Part shown: in pieces, positions 1-11,780 of the stretch
Layout: the number at the start of each line of letters is the position of its first letter
Numbering within the stretch: position 1 is the first letter of the stretch
DNA from: Enoplolaimus lenunculus
Lineage: Eukaryota > Nematoda > Enoplea > Enoplida > Thoracostomopsidae
Reading direction: 5' to 3'
DNA length: 64,000 bases
Assembly (NCBI GenBank): GCA_030248215.1
Contig: JASANG010000902.1
Location: forward strand, 1 to 64,000
Program-made: the position numbers and the translations under genes
Notes under the pieces: model-generated
Databases searched by the model: none
What the model was told of the DNA's origin: nothing
The model's input: only the letters and a program-made list of their open reading frames with translations

Positions 1-397
1 AATATAACGACCTGCAACAATCAAAAACGTCGTAATTCTGATATAAGTTAAATACAAACCTTTCATAATTTCATCTTCGACAATTCAGTTTATTTTATTT
101 ACGCTTCCGTTTATATAAAAATTTGTGAGATTTGAAACTTTACGTATGTATGCATTTTACAAGACAGTTTTATAGTGTGTTCTGCCGTGAAAGTTATTTT
201 AACATTATATTCGGCTCAACTAAAAATTATGTATTAAAGCAGTAAATTATGTTGATTTAATTATTTTAAGTTTTCGCCAAACTAATATCATTTATAGACT
301 TCGAAATCATGACCAATTGTTACAAACATTTACTTAAATGAATTGTTGGAATGTTAGGATCAGTCTTACCAAAATACACTATAAATGCGTTGCAAAC

Positions 398-1503
398 CTT
401 TTTCGGGAGGAGGTGGGCACAAAATGCTTGGTGAGGCTGAAAATAAACATAAAACCAAATAAACTTGTGAGTTAAATTGGCAAATCCTAGACTGAAATTA
501 TTTGCGAATTACCTATCAGCAATAAAAGATATTTTGTAATGATTAGATTGTATTACAATGATAGTTTCGCAAAATGATGTTTGACTGCTCGCAGTTCTGG
601 GAATATCGATGTTTTCAGACAGCAGAACGTTTCAGTTTATAAAATGTTGATATTTCATTCAATTAGTATATTTATTTAATGAAAGACAAGCAATTTGTTT
701 TTATCTCAATTAGTTTTATAATACATGACTGTTTAAGTATAGTGACGATCATAAGATTTAGTAAACTTACTCGTTGTCAATGTAGTGCTTGCTGTTGTTG
801 TTCCTAAATAAAAGGAAAAACTATCACCAGCGCTATTTTGAGTAAGAACACATTTATTTATTAAATTGTAGCAGTAGAGAGCTGATAATTTCAACGCGCT
901 CAAAACGATTAATAACTTTGAATATACACCAAAATTAATGTTGTCAATGACATCGCAACTTGAGGAATTATATATTAGACTGCGTACCTGTAGTTGTTCG
1001 AATGGGTTCAGTGGTTCCTAAATTAATTAAAAGTTATTGTTTATGAATATTTAAAAGAGAGTTTATTGATCTGCACAAAAAGGAGTACATTTTATATGTA
1101 TATTTTGCTACATCAAATATATCAACCTACGACAACAGTAGCTTACACGCCAATACTAAAATAAGTTTGCTTCGGCATCTTTCAATTTTATTGGCAAAAC
1201 CAAAGAAAACTGCGTTCCACTAAAACAAATTTGACAGTGTATTTAATTTTATTTTCCGCACCTAAATAGGAAGAAGTTATATATTCGGACGGGTGAACTA
1301 TGCCTAACATTAATTGCAGTGTAAAGATAAATAAACAAACCTGCGCAACCGATATCTTCAGGAAATCCACACGTTAATGTGTTAGAATCAAACAACTGGC
1401 CGGGACCGCATGATCTCCTTTGCCCATCTGCCGATATTTACACACATATAGTACTCAAATTTACAATGACCGCATGCTTTCTTTTGGCCCAAAGTTGAAC
1501 ATT
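398..1503 (-). CDS. Mucin-like gene, tandem unit 1; chitin-binding exon carries a one-base insertion
   Basis: Exons 1503-1341 (163 nt), 1017-988, 803-771 and 436-398 match unit 2 one for one. The chitin-binding exon is 163 nt instead of 162. One extra base near 1414-1416 shifts the frame after KFEYYMC and brings a stop soon afterwards. The splice sites and the downstream exons are intact. Because the exon is otherwise symmetric, skipping it would restore the frame. A sequencing or assembly error between near-identical repeats is also possible. Confidence 0.6.
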
Positions 1504-4500
1504 CTAAACGGTAAACAATAAATATAAAGTCCGAATATAACGACCTGCAACAATCAAAAACGTCGTAATTCTGATATAAGTTTAATACAAACCTTTCATA
1601 ATTACATCTTCGACAATTCAGTTTATTTTATTTACGCTTCCATTTATATAAAAATTTGTGAGATTTGAAACTTTACGTATGCATGCATTTTACAAGACAG
1701 TTTTATAGTGTGTGTGCTCCGTAAAAGTTATTTTAACATTATATTCGGTTCAACTAAAAATTACGTATTATAGCAGGAAATTATGCTGGTTTACTTCTTT
1801 TAAGTTTTTCGCCAAACTAATTTCATTTTTAGACTTAGAAACTATGACCAATTGTGACAAACATTTACTTAAATGAATTTTAGAATGTTATAGGATCGGT
1901 CTTACAAAAATACACTATAAATGCGATGCCAACCTTTTGTCGGAGGAGGTGGGCACAAAACGCTTGGTGAGGCTGAAAATAAACATAAAACAAAGTAAAC
2001 TTGTGAGTTAAATTGGCAAATCATAGATTGAAATTATTCGCAAATTACCTATCAGCAATATAAGATATTTTGTAACGATTAGATTGTATTACAATGATAG
2101 TTTCGCAAAATCATGTTTGACTGCTCGCAGTTATGGGAATATCGATTGTTTTCAGACTGCAGAACGTTCCAGTTTATAAAATGTTGACATTTCATTCAAT
2201 TAGTATTATATCTATTTAACGAAAGACAAGCAACTTGTTTTTATCTCAATTAGTTTTATAATTTTATAATACATGATTGTTAAAGTATATGACGATCATA
2301 AGATCTAGTAAACTTACTCGTTGTCAATGTAGTGCTTGCTGTAGTTGTTCCTAAATATAAGGAGAAACTATTACAAGCTCTATTTTGTGTAAGTACACAT
2401 TTATTTATTAAATTGTAGCAGCGGAGAGTTGATAATTTAAACGCGCTCAAACCATTAATAACCTTGAATATACACCAAAATTAATGTTGTCAATGACATC
2501 GCAACTTGAGGAATTATATATTAGACTGCGTACCTGTAGTTGTTCGAATGGGTTCAGTGGTTCCTAAATTAATTAACAGTTATTGTTTATGGATATTTAA
2601 AAGGAGTTGATGTACATTGAAACAATGATCTGTACAAAAAGTAGTATATTTTATATGTATATTTTGCCACATCAAATATATCAACCTACGACAACAGTAG
2701 CTTACAAGCCAATACTCAAACAAATAAGTTTGCTTCGTCATCTTTCAATTTTATTGGCAAAACCAAAGAAAACTGCGTTCCACTAAAACAAATTTGGCAG
2801 TGTATTTAATTTTATTTTCCGAACCTAAATAGGAAGAAGTTATATATTCGGACGGGTGAACTATGCCTAACATTAATTGCAGTGTAAAGATAAATAAACA
2901 AACCTGCGCAACCGATATCTTCAGGAAATCCACACGTTAATGTGTTAGAATCAAACAACTGGCCTGGGCCGCATGATTCCTTTGCCCATCTGCCGCCATT
3001 TACACACATATAGTACTCAAATTTACAATGACCGCATGCTTTCTTTTGGCCCAAATTTGAACATTCTAAGCAGTAAACAATGAATATAATGTTTGAATAT
3101 ACTGAGCTGCAAGAATAAAAAACGTCGTAATTCTGATATAAGTTTGATGCAAACCTTTCATAATTTCAGCTTCGACAATTAAGTTTATTTTCTTTCAAGC
3201 ATTATGCTACTGTCTATATAAAATTTGTGATGCTTACAAAATTATGGGTCGTCATCGTTACGCTGTCTACGCTACTGCAAAAAATTCCACCCACATCCGA
3301 GTCCTTAATTTCCTTATTGCAGTGTTTATAAATTATATATGCAAAAGTCACCCACACTATGTGGACACCCGGCTGACAACAGACAGTGCTTCTGAACGGC
3401 GTATAACTTGTCACACTATCGCACATACAGATGCCATTTTGTCAATGCGTTATAGAATGGACAGTTGTTTTGTCCTGAGTTTGTCAGAAGCACATTCGCT
3501 TGTTGCATAACACAAAGTCTGTTTGAAGGGACTCTGTTAAGCTATTATATAAAGTCTGTGCGAAGGAACTTTTATTGTCAAACATTGCGTGCAAACAGTG
3601 CCACATTGTCTCTACTCCCACCGAAGGGATTACCAAAACAGCAGACTAACTATGTATGCCCTCTGAGAAGTCCAAATATCCCAAATACAGTATTATTTTA
3701 TAGCGCCATTGCAAACAAGTGGGTGGACAATTTTTATGGTAGCGTAGACAGTATAACGTGGATGACCCATTATTTTGATAATTTGTCTTAATTATAACAT
3801 TAGTATTCAAGACATATTGAGGAAACGTTAACTTATAACCAGTTTCAGGAAATTACTAATTACTACATAGAAGGTACTCTAAATACACTACAAACCTGTT
3901 GTCGGTGGAGGAGGGCACATAATACTCGGTGATGCTGAAAAGAAATGACAACACATATTTAATATTCAGCATTTTTTCTGATGTAATTGGTCAGTGGTAC
4001 AAGATATTTTGAAGCCAAGTAAACACCGTTAAAGGTACGGTTTTGCCAATTGACGCATGATTCTGTATGTGGTTCTGTGCATATTGTCGTCCTTCTAAAT
4101 TGTGGACCATTATATAGCATATCAAAACGTTGAATTAACACGCAATTGAAATATATGAAATCAAGACAAGTGACATGCGGCTAGTTAGATATCTACCAAC
4201 CATGAATCTCTGTAACCTTACTCGTTGTGAATCTGGTGCTTTCTGTTGTTGTTGCTGAAAAAATAAAACAACATTAAAACGTAATATATTCATATATATA
4301 TTTGTAGTGTTATAAGTCTCAAAAAATATGAGCGTGTTTCTAAAATGCATCTCTTAAAACGAGTTCCAGAAATCTAATGCAGAATTAAAGTTACGTAAAT
4401 CTAAGTTCTGGCGCATTAAGACTACTTTAACAAAAATGATATTCTATAAGATAATAGAGTTAAAGACACGGGATAACTTCCGGCCAGTTTTGTAATCATT

Positions 4501-7500
4501 TGTAGAAGCAGAAGTGGTTCATGGTACCAGTATGTTAAATCAAGTGTTTTAAACCATATTGATAATTCAGCTTACCGGGCAATGATGTGCTGGATAATAT
4601 TGGAACACACGTTCCATGCTTGCAGGGATGTAATTTATGACAGATATCATCCGGAGTAGTAGACGTTGTGGAAATAGATGACGTGGTAGTTATATTTGCT
4701 GTGGTAGATGTGTTATATTCTTCTGGTGTACTAGTTGTTAATGGTGGACTTTCAGTTTCTGTTGTTCGATGCTCTGATGTGGTAGTTTGTGGACTAGTTT
4801 CTGATGTTGTCGGTGTATGTTGTTCTGATGTCGTTGTTTGTGGACGAGTTTCTGTTGTAGTTGTTATTGGTAGACTTTCAGTTTCTGTTGTTCGATGCTC
4901 TGATGTGGTAGTTTGTGGACTAGTTTCTGATGTTGTCGTTGTATGTTGTTCTGATGTCGTTGTTTGTGGACGAGTTTCTGTTGTAGTTGTTATTGGTAGA
5001 CTTTCAGTTTCTGTTGTTCGATGCTCTGATGTGGTAGTTTGTGGACTAGTTTCTGATGTTGTCGTTGTATGTTGTTCTGATGTCGTTGTTTGTGGGCGAC
5101 TTTCTGTTGTAGTTGTTATTGGTAGACTTTCAGTTTCTGTTGTTCGATGCTCTGATGTGGTAGTTTGTGGACTAGTTTCTGATGTTGTCGGTGTATGTTG
5201 TTCTGATGTCGTTGTTTGTGGACGAGTTTCTGTTGTAGTTGTTATTGGTAGACTTTCAGTTTCTGTTGTTCGATGCTCTGATGTGGTAGTTTCTGGACTA
5301 GTTTCTGATGTTGCCGTTGTACGTTGTTCTGATGTAGTTGTTTGTGGACGAGTTTCTGTTGTAGTTGTTATTGGTAGACTTTCAGTTTCTGTTGTTCCAT
5401 GCTCCGATGTGGTCGTTCGTTGACTAGTTTCTGTTTCTGTCGTTGTATGTTGTTCTGATGTAGTTGTTTGTGGACGAGTTTCTGTTGTAGTTGTTATTGG
5501 TAGACTTTCAGTTTCTGTTGTTCTATGCTCTGATGTGGTAGTTTGTGGACTAGTTTCTGTTTCTATCGTTGTATGTTGTTCTGATGTAGTTGTTTGTGGA
5601 CGAGTTTCTGTTGTAGTTGTTATTGGTAGACTTTCAGTTTCTGTTGTTCTATGCTCCGATGTGGTCGTTCGTGGACTAGTTTCTGTTTCTGTCGTTGTAT
5701 GTTGTTCTGATGTAGTTGTTTGTGGACGAGTTTCTGTTGTAGTTGTTATTGGCAGACTTTCAGTTTCTGTTGTTCGATGCTCTGATGTTGTAGTTTGTGG
5801 ACTAGTTTCTGATGTTGTCGTTGTATGTTGTTCTGATGTCGCTGTTTGCGGACGAGTTTCTGTTGTACTTGTTAATGGTGGACTTTCAGTTTCTGTTGTT
5901 CTATGCTCTGATGTTGTAGTTTGTGGACTAGTTTCTGATGTTGTCGGTGTATGTTGTTCTGATGTCGTTGTTTGTGGACGAGTTTCTGTTGTAGTTGTTA
6001 TTGGTAGACTTTCAGTTTCTGTTGTTCGATGCTCTGATGTGGTAGTTTCTGGACTAGTTTCTGATGTTGCCGTTGTACGTTGTTCTGATGTCGTTGTTTG
6101 TGGACGAGTTTCTGTTGTAGTTGTCATTGGTAGACTTTCAGTTTCTGTTGTTCCATGCTCCGATGTGGTCGTTCGTGGACTAGTTTCTGTTTCTGTCGTT
6201 GTATGTTGTTCTGATGTAGTTGTTTGTGGACGAGTTTCTGTTGTAGTTGTTATTGGTAGACTTTCAGTTTCTGTTGTTCTATGCTCTGATGTGGTAGTTT
6301 GTGGACTAGTTTCTGTTTCTATCGTTGTATGTTGTTCTGATGTAGTTGTTTGTGGACGAGTTTCTGTTGTAGTTGTTATTGGTAGACTTTCAGTTTCTGT
6401 TGTTCTATGCTCCGATGTGGTCGTTCGTGGACTAGTTTCTGTTTCTGTCGTTGTATGTTGTTCTGATGTAGTTGTTTGTGGACGAGTTTCTGTTGTAGTT
6501 GTTATTGGCAGACTTTCAGTTTCTGTTGTTCGATGCTCTGATGTTGTAGTTTGTGGACTAGTTTCTGATGTTGTCGTTGTATGTTGTTCTGATGTCGCTG
6601 TTTGCGGACGAGTTTCTGTTGTAGTTGTTAATGGTGGACTTTCAGTTTCTGTTGTTCTATGCTCTGATGTTGTAGTTTGTGGACTAGTTTCTGTTGTTGC
6701 CGTTGTATGTTGTTCTGATGTCGTTGTTTGTGGACGAGTTTCAGTGGTATGTGTGGTAATTTCGGTCGTTGTTCTGCAAACAGTTGAACACAAAAATTTA
6801 GCATATAAAAAACTACAGTTTAATATTGCGCTTTTGCCGCAAGTTTGAAGCATAGAATTCGGTTGTGGAGAATGGGACTTTATTAAGTATAATTAGGGGT
6901 GCAAAAGTTAATTTACTGTGCAGCATTTTTTAATTTAGTTTTGGTTTTTTAACATAGTAAAAACAATTAATGTTGAGCTTGTCAACCAAGCCAATTACCC
7001 AATTACAACAAAGCTGTGTAATTGCGTAGACATTAATCTAACGCTAACTAACGATTCATTATCAACAGTTACCATTACAATTAATTACAAAACTTGGTAA
7101 AAAACTGACGTAACGTATTTCATTACAAAAATCCTTTTTTATGTTCTATCAACGACTGATTAACATAAAATTTTGATTTATGGATATTCTCAAAGTCGCT
7201 ACTTTTAACGAAATTTGTAATGTTTTCACAATTTAGTAAAATATTAATTTTAAACTACAAATTCGAAAATTTAGTCGCTGTCCTGCATTTCAAAGCGTTT
7301 GAAAACATTAATAAAGTATAATCTTACCTCGGCGGCAACGGTGAAAGCGTTGCTAAAATTGAACAACATTCTGTGAGCTTTGGTTTTATTTCAGGATTGA
7401 ATAGTTTACCATTACGGATGTTCAAATTTTCACTGTTACGATGGGTTCTATTTAATCAAGAAAAACCATGGTATTTTTGTAATCTTTGAGTTACCGTCAT

Positions 7501-10500
7501 ATAAAAGTTCAAAATAATTATCACCTGTTTGCAGTTCAAGTTCCTATTGGGTTTATAATTTCAACTTTATTACCAAGAGTTCATTAAAAGTAACAGTGTG
7601 ATACTTGCACCATTTAGCCGTTGATCTGTGTACCATCACGTGTGCTTTTTCCAGACATACCGCTTGAAATTTGGGGGTTCGATATCTCGAGTGGTAAGTT
7701 ACTCGAGCACACAAATCAACGTAATACTCCCTAATCATGGAGCTAGAAATAAGCATTTACAGGTGTCGGTTAAGAAATTGCACACTTCTCAAACGCTAAA
7801 ACCTTAGTCGTCTAAACAACATTTGACCACGCAAGCGATTCATTTTAGAGCTTTTCCGCTGAGAAAAATACATTTCAAAATATGTTTGCTACAGAAAAAT
7901 GTTTCAAATCGAGTTTATTAGCTCGATATATTTGAACCAAACGTCTCGATCAACCAATTTTGCATTACAATTGCGAGCCCATGTAAATATCAGGGGCGGA
8001 ACGTTTTTCTGTGGGACTAGAAACGAGTAAAGCTTAAGCTTTAGACTAATTTTTTGCTGGCTTACGCTTAGGATTAAGCTGAGCAATATGTTCATTCTTA
8101 CGCTTAGGTTTAGGCTTAGGTTTAGGCTTAGGCATTGAATATGCAAATACTACTGTTACGCCCGTGTTCTTGACATCGGCCCAATTCCGCAAATTAATTA
8201 CAAAAAAATAGTCGAAAGAAAAACGAAAAACAAATTTCAAAAGCTTACGGTAACTGAAAGCCTAAAATTACAGTTAAAGCTGGTGCAGTGTTACTTACTT
8301 CCACAAGTAGCGATACAAGGTTCAGCTTGTTTCATAAACGAATCAACGCGTTTTTCAAATTCGTCAAATTTGAGAGTCAAATTTACGACCAAATCCAACA
8401 AAATATCAAGATGTCGCGTGGTTTTATTCATAAATGTTGCTATATCGTCACCTCTGAAATTTACTGTAGTAACCCGATTAAGAAGGGTGTAAATAGGAGA
8501 GGTCCCCACCGTTTTGAGTGCGAATCAATACGAGTCCGTATTTCTAATATTCCGTACGCGGATTGGGTCTCTAAACGCTAATTATAGAATCCGTAAATGT
8601 CAATTATCCCTGATTGCAGCGCATAAATGATTTGGGACCAATTAAAATTGAGTTCGAAATTTTAAAGCATACTTAAGTACAAAACATTAGTGCACCAGGT
8701 ATCAACCGAAGGTCTTCCTCCGGCTCCGGGTCCGTCAGAAAATCGACCTTCGGCTCCGATTCGGACTCCGGTAGAATTTAGCGTTGGAGCGTTTTTTTTC
8801 AGGCCCATCTGAATTAATTGAAGCCGTGCCGGCACCCCTGTTGGGAACGGCTGACAACAATGTCTCGTTTGTTTGGCTAAGTTTACCTATTTCAAGCCAA
8901 GACAAAAGAGCAAATCCTTGAATTACATTAACGATCAATTCACTTGATTGAAATACTTAATCTGTTCATTAATTTTAGAAAAAATAGAACCATTACGAAA
9001 TATTTTCGAATGATAATTCACCAATAAATCGTCTGAAGGCAGGGAGAAATAAGCTGTTTGTTCCAATATACAAGCATAAGCTGATTCCTAAGCCTAAGCC
9101 TAAGCCTAAGCCAAAAAAATTTAGTCTTAAGCTTAAGCTTACTCTGTTAGAGTCTATTGTTAGTGTTGTGTTCTACGGTGGAATGCATATTAAGTTAGTG
9201 CATTTTTACTGTGGGATAATGATCCGAACGAGCTAAATCTGCTGGATGTGCCGGATTAAGTTGTATATATGCATAACAAAAAAATTGACTGCGACGAGTA
9301 GTTGAAACCAGCGGCGGATCCAGGAATTTCTAGCGATGGTTGCGGGGTGGCAAATGTTATGGAACGCAAATATTGTAAGGTAGCGACCTGATCAGTTTTA
9401 TCCTGAAAAAATTTTCTAACACGGAAAAATTGTAAGGTAGGAAAATTATCATTTTATCAGAAAACATTTCTGAGATAAAAATTAGGGACCTTTTATCTTT
9501 TTTTACAATAAAAATTCTGATGGGAACATTGTAAGGCAGGAACCTTGCCATTTTATCACAAAAAATTTCTGATGGGGGGCGCACACCCTCTTTCCCCTCT
9601 GGATTCGCTAGTGATTGAAACGTTATTTTCTTTTCCTTATGTCGCTGGAAAACTTTAGCGGCATTAAATGTCGGCAGTGAAATCTTTATTAAATTTGTCA
9701 AGTATGCGGGGTTCACATCATTACTGCAGCAGTTCGAAACTCGCGTTGTCACAGTTGATATGAAGCCAACGTGAAATGTCATTTGTAATAGGGGCTTAGG
9801 GCGAGAAAATGTGAATATTCCATGATATTGGCTAGAAAATCCCTCATCTCAAGCAATCATTGTATACAAATTGGCGCATGTCACATGATACCACTGGACA
9901 TTTATGCTAATACCATATGATATTCAAAAAAACTACATATTGTATTACGCTGGCAAATGTACTTTGTGCGCACCGATAGAATAGTTAAAGGTTACATAAT
10001 GAAGCATTAAATGGTTTCAAATACTAAATTAGCTTCTACGTTTCTGTTTCTGACAAACATTTTCCCTAATTATATTTCAAAGTACAAATAACTCAAATCC
10101 TAAATTTGAGTTTTTCGCGATATTTCGCAAACTTTGAAACTCCTTTAACACCACTTTGCAGACATTTTCAAACATGTCATATCATACTGACAATGTTTCG
10201 AATATCATCTTGCAGTATCAACAATGAATGTTCTCATTAGCAGACAATTTAAATTTCTATAATTTGATAGCGAATCAACATGCAGACAAAATGTTTATAC
10301 GCCATTGTTACAGAGGCAAAACGTGTTCCAGATTGCACCAGTTATAACGTGAACCCCGCATTTAAGACCTGCGTATAGTCATGTGACATCCCTACACGCC
10401 CGTAGCCAGCTCACTTTGCTAATGGTACCCAAAATTTTCATAACGGTTGTCAATGACTTACAAGAAAGATTGAAAATCTTCTTAGGGATGGGCCGAAATT

Positions 10501-10786
10501 TTTCCAGAGGGGCTGAGCCTCCCTGCCCCCACCTTGGCTACGGAGTCGTATCCCTGTACAGCACTGTGATATTTTATTGCGTCCTACATTGTTGAGCTGG
10601 CAATTATCCGTCAACTTACTTCTGATGGGTTGTCAGCACATAAGTACAATCACCAGTGTCTTCGCATTGATAATTTACGTCTGGATGTCTTTGAAACAGT
10701 CCTTCAACTATTGATTGTTCCGTGTGCAAAAGCGCACAAAACAGTGTCGGTACTGCAACTGCAGTAAAGCAGGACAGTATTTTCAT
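398..10786 (-). CDS. Secreted mucin-like protein with type-2 chitin-binding domains (gene span, 3' end outside window)
   Basis: Fourteen exons read on the minus strand with matching phases: 10786-10620, 8453-8299, 7352-7328, 6773-4576, 4254-4222, 3934-3896, 3065-2904, 2563-2534, 2350-2318, 1972-1934, 1503-1341, 1017-988, 803-771 and 436-398, then off the window. The product has a signal peptide, a short Cys-containing region, a long Thr/Ser/Glu/Pro mucin tract and repeated peritrophin-A (ChtBD2) modules. Such proteins usually coat chitin in cuticle, gut lining or eggshell; which one applies here cannot be seen. From exon 4 onward every exon is phase 1-1, so modules can be duplicated or skipped without breaking the frame. 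More than 950 residues are encoded in view. Function is inferred from domains only; the exon chain is supported by phase agreement at every junction. Confidence 0.8.
1934..3065 (-). CDS. Mucin-like gene, tandem unit 2 with intact chitin-binding domain
   Basis: Exons 3065-2904 (162 nt), 2563-2534 (30 nt), 2350-2318 (33 nt) and 1972-1934 (39 nt). The 162-nt exon encodes a ChtBD2/peritrophin-A domain. Visible blocks are CGHCKFEYYMC, then C ten residues later, GPGQLFDSNTLTC and GFPEDIGC, with the usual aromatic YY before the third Cys and the LFD before the fifth. The small exons add Thr-rich linkers (TTEPIRTTT, TTTASTTLTT) and SPSVLCPPPPTK. All four are phase 1-1. Confidence 0.8.
3896..4254 (-). 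CDS. Mucin-like gene, two short exons of a third, divergent repeat unit
   Basis: Exon 4254-4222 (33 nt) encodes ATTTESTRFTT. Exon 3934-3896 (39 nt) encodes TSPSIMCPPPPTT. Both are phase 1-1 and have near copies in the two units to the left (803-771 and 2350-2318; 436-398 and 1972-1934). The Cys of the PSIMC motif probably belongs to the next chitin-binding module. The donor of the 39-nt exon is GTTTGT, a form used repeatedly in this gene. Confidence 0.65.
4576..6773 (-). CDS. Mucin-like gene, large Thr/Ser/Glu/Pro repeat exon
   Basis: A 2198-nt exon, open throughout, bounded by GTTTGCAG and CCG|GTAAGC. It encodes about 16 copies of a 42-residue unit (126 nt) built from blocks such as TETRPQTTTSEQHT, SETSPQTTTSEHRT and TETESLPITT. 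Thr and Ser make up about half of it, as in heavily O-glycosylated mucins. The array ends in TTSTTPDDICHKLHPC KHGTC, a Cys spacing like the start of an EGF domain, but the rest of an EGF fold is not found in the following exons. The antisense strand is also open by chance because of the low-complexity codons. Confidence 0.85.
4740..6760. repeat. 126-bp minisatellite with a 756-bp higher-order period (coding)
   Basis: The 126-bp unit recurs about 16 times. Diagnostic variants recur exactly 756 bp (six units) apart: TTGCCGTTGT at 5311 and 6067, and GCTGTTTGCG at 5841 and 6597. Six units were therefore duplicated together after they had diverged. Confidence 0.9.
7328..7352 (-). CDS. Mucin-like gene, 25-nt microexon
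   Basis: A very short exon between TTTTAG and GTAAG. It enters at phase 1 and leaves at phase 2, which is exactly what joins exon 2 to the mucin exon, giving TTLSPLPPR before the Thr-rich tract. The phase agreement on both sides is the main support; transcript data would settle it. Confidence 0.6.
7976..8182. mobile_element. TIR element carrying TTAGGC-like array (intron 2 of mucin gene)
   Basis: Left end GCCCATGTAAATATC and right end GACATCGGCCC match the ends of the best-preserved copy at 17620-17849. The interior holds degenerate TTAGGC repeats around 8090-8135. The flanks AATTGCG and AATTCCG look like a decayed target duplication. Confidence 0.65.
8299..8453 (-). CDS. Mucin-like gene, exon 2: helical linker with Cys pair
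   Basis: An exon of 155 nt between the acceptor TTTCAG and the donor GTAAGT, phase 2 in and phase 1 out. It encodes an amphipathic segment (FMNKTTRHLDILLDLV), an N-glycosylation sequon NLT and then EPCIATCG. No family is recognised. The join to exon 1 reads HQKGDDIATF without a break, which supports the splice. Confidence 0.7.
9070..9135. repeat. TTAGGC array fragment
   Basis: About four GCCTAA units near 9088-9111, followed by the segment TTTAGTCTTAAGC that accompanies these arrays at the other copies. The element ends are not recognisable here. Confidence 0.6.
9309..9613. mobile_element. hAT-type MITE, 305 bp
   Basis: The terminal repeats CAGCGGCGGATCCAG (left) and CACTAGCGAATCCAG (reverse complement of the right end) are flanked by GTTGAAAC and ATTGAAAC, an 8-bp target duplication with one mismatch. 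The CAG start and 8-bp duplication are hAT hallmarks. The interior has three loose copies of a segment containing TTGTAAGGTAGG. No transposase is present. It lies in intron 1 of the mucin gene. Confidence 0.65.
9704..10360. mobile_element. 650-bp inverted-repeat element, copy 1
   Basis: The ends TGCGGGGTTCAC and GTGAACCCCGCA are inverted. The right end extends the similarity over about 50 bp (TTATAACTGG and AACACGTTTTG) with the copy at 16071-16714, which lies in the opposite orientation. No coding frame of note. The superfamily is not certain. Confidence 0.65.
10620..10786 (-). CDS. Mucin-like gene, exon 1: signal peptide
   Basis: ATG at 10786-10784 opens MKILSCFTAVAVPTLFCALL, a short Lys-bearing start followed by a hydrophobic core typical of a secretion signal. 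After it come about 35 residues with a Cys pair (YQC and GDC). The donor GTAAGT follows at 10619 with two bases of a codon left over, which fits the next acceptor at 8453. No transmembrane segment is seen after the signal, so the product should be secreted. The exact signal cleavage point is not fixed by the sequence. Confidence 0.75.
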
Positions 10787-11740
10787 TTCGCAATATTTTT
10801 TTCGATTTTATATAAATAAATTCAGTAAAAATTTCTATAAAACCTAAAACAGTCTAAATGAATCGACGATAATTCGTCGGCATAAACCTAAAATTATGTA
10901 TAATCATAAGCATAATCCTAAACCGAAGCATCATGATGAGCAACAATTGCCGACTCGACGAGTGGATTTGTCCGCAAGATGGCGTGAATATGGAGTAACC
11001 CGTTAAATTTGCATAGCGCCGCTGCCTATGTACACCTTAGCCGTTTAATAAGTAAAAAAGTATAAAATTCAGTTATCGTTTCGAAATATTCGCTGGAAGC
11101 ACCCAAAAACACCACATTCAGTTTGCTTCCAGCCCCGTCCCTATATAGCACTTGGAATATTTTTGGGCGGAAAAAAACTGATCCCCAAACAAAAAAAAAA
11201 CAACAAAAAACCCTTCATATGCGGGTAGCTTCAAGCCGTATCAGTTTGAGCGTTTGTATGCGCTAGTGTCAGTAGTGATGGGCTTCGGATATTTTTCCAT
11301 ATGCGGGTATCCGGCGATCCTTAAAGGATACTTGTTCGGATATCACGATATCCGAAATTAACTTTTTTATTTCGGATGCCCAAAACTCAATTTAGCGTGT
11401 TTTTTTGTTTCTGAACCTCAATTTTCGTTTCTTAAGCACGTGTTTTAACATGTTGCTCTAAAAGACGTATCCTGAACCGCAAGCTGATTGTTATGAGCGT
11501 AAAAGATACAATTCTAAAAATAGTTATTTGTAATGCAAGTGCCTCAATAGTTGTGGACCTTAATATAAGTTAGAAAAAATATTCCAAGGGGAAATATTCC
11601 ATAAGGTAGGAAAGAACCTTATTGTTTGATCAAAAAAATTTCTGATGTGAATCGGACGCCCGCCCGCTTCCTGTGGATCCTCTAGCGCCCGCTTAATCTC
11701 TAGATCGCAATAAAGTAGACTTAAATTTCAGGCTATTCTT

Positions 11741-11780
11741 TGCTTGGGCTTGGGCTTAGGCTTAAGCTCTGTTTTGAACT
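11741..11780. repeat. Short TTAGGC-like array
   Basis: Degenerate GGGCTTGGGCTTAGG repeats near 11745-11770. The flanking element is too decayed to delimit. Confidence 0.5.

Larger units (their letters stand above)
1..3092. repeat. Two tandem genomic units of about 1.55 kb, with a third decayed unit to about 4300
   Basis: Position 1 onward repeats from about 1536, and again, more weakly, from about 3093. Introns as well as exons are nearly identical between the first two units, with scattered substitutions and short indels. The third copy keeps the first 100 bp and the two small exons around 3915 and 4240. The left edge of the array lies outside the window, so the copy number is unknown. Confidence 0.9.

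Noticed and set aside
2751-2933. Repeated 60-codon minus-strand frame starting MDFLKISVAQVC (also at 1188-1370)
   Set aside because: It is a shifted frame across the end of the chitin-binding exon and its intron; the conserved splice sites and Cys pattern support the other frame.
4668-6848. Long plus-strand open frames opposite the mucin exon
   Set aside because: They encode Val/Ser/Cys-rich repeats that are the exact antisense of the Thr-rich array. The minus frame is spliced in phase to a signal peptide; the plus frame has no such context.
10806-10814. TATATAAAA upstream of the mucin start codon as a TATA box
   Set aside because: It lies only about 20 bp before the ATG, which would put a transcription start at or inside the coding start. 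In AT-rich DNA such words are common.
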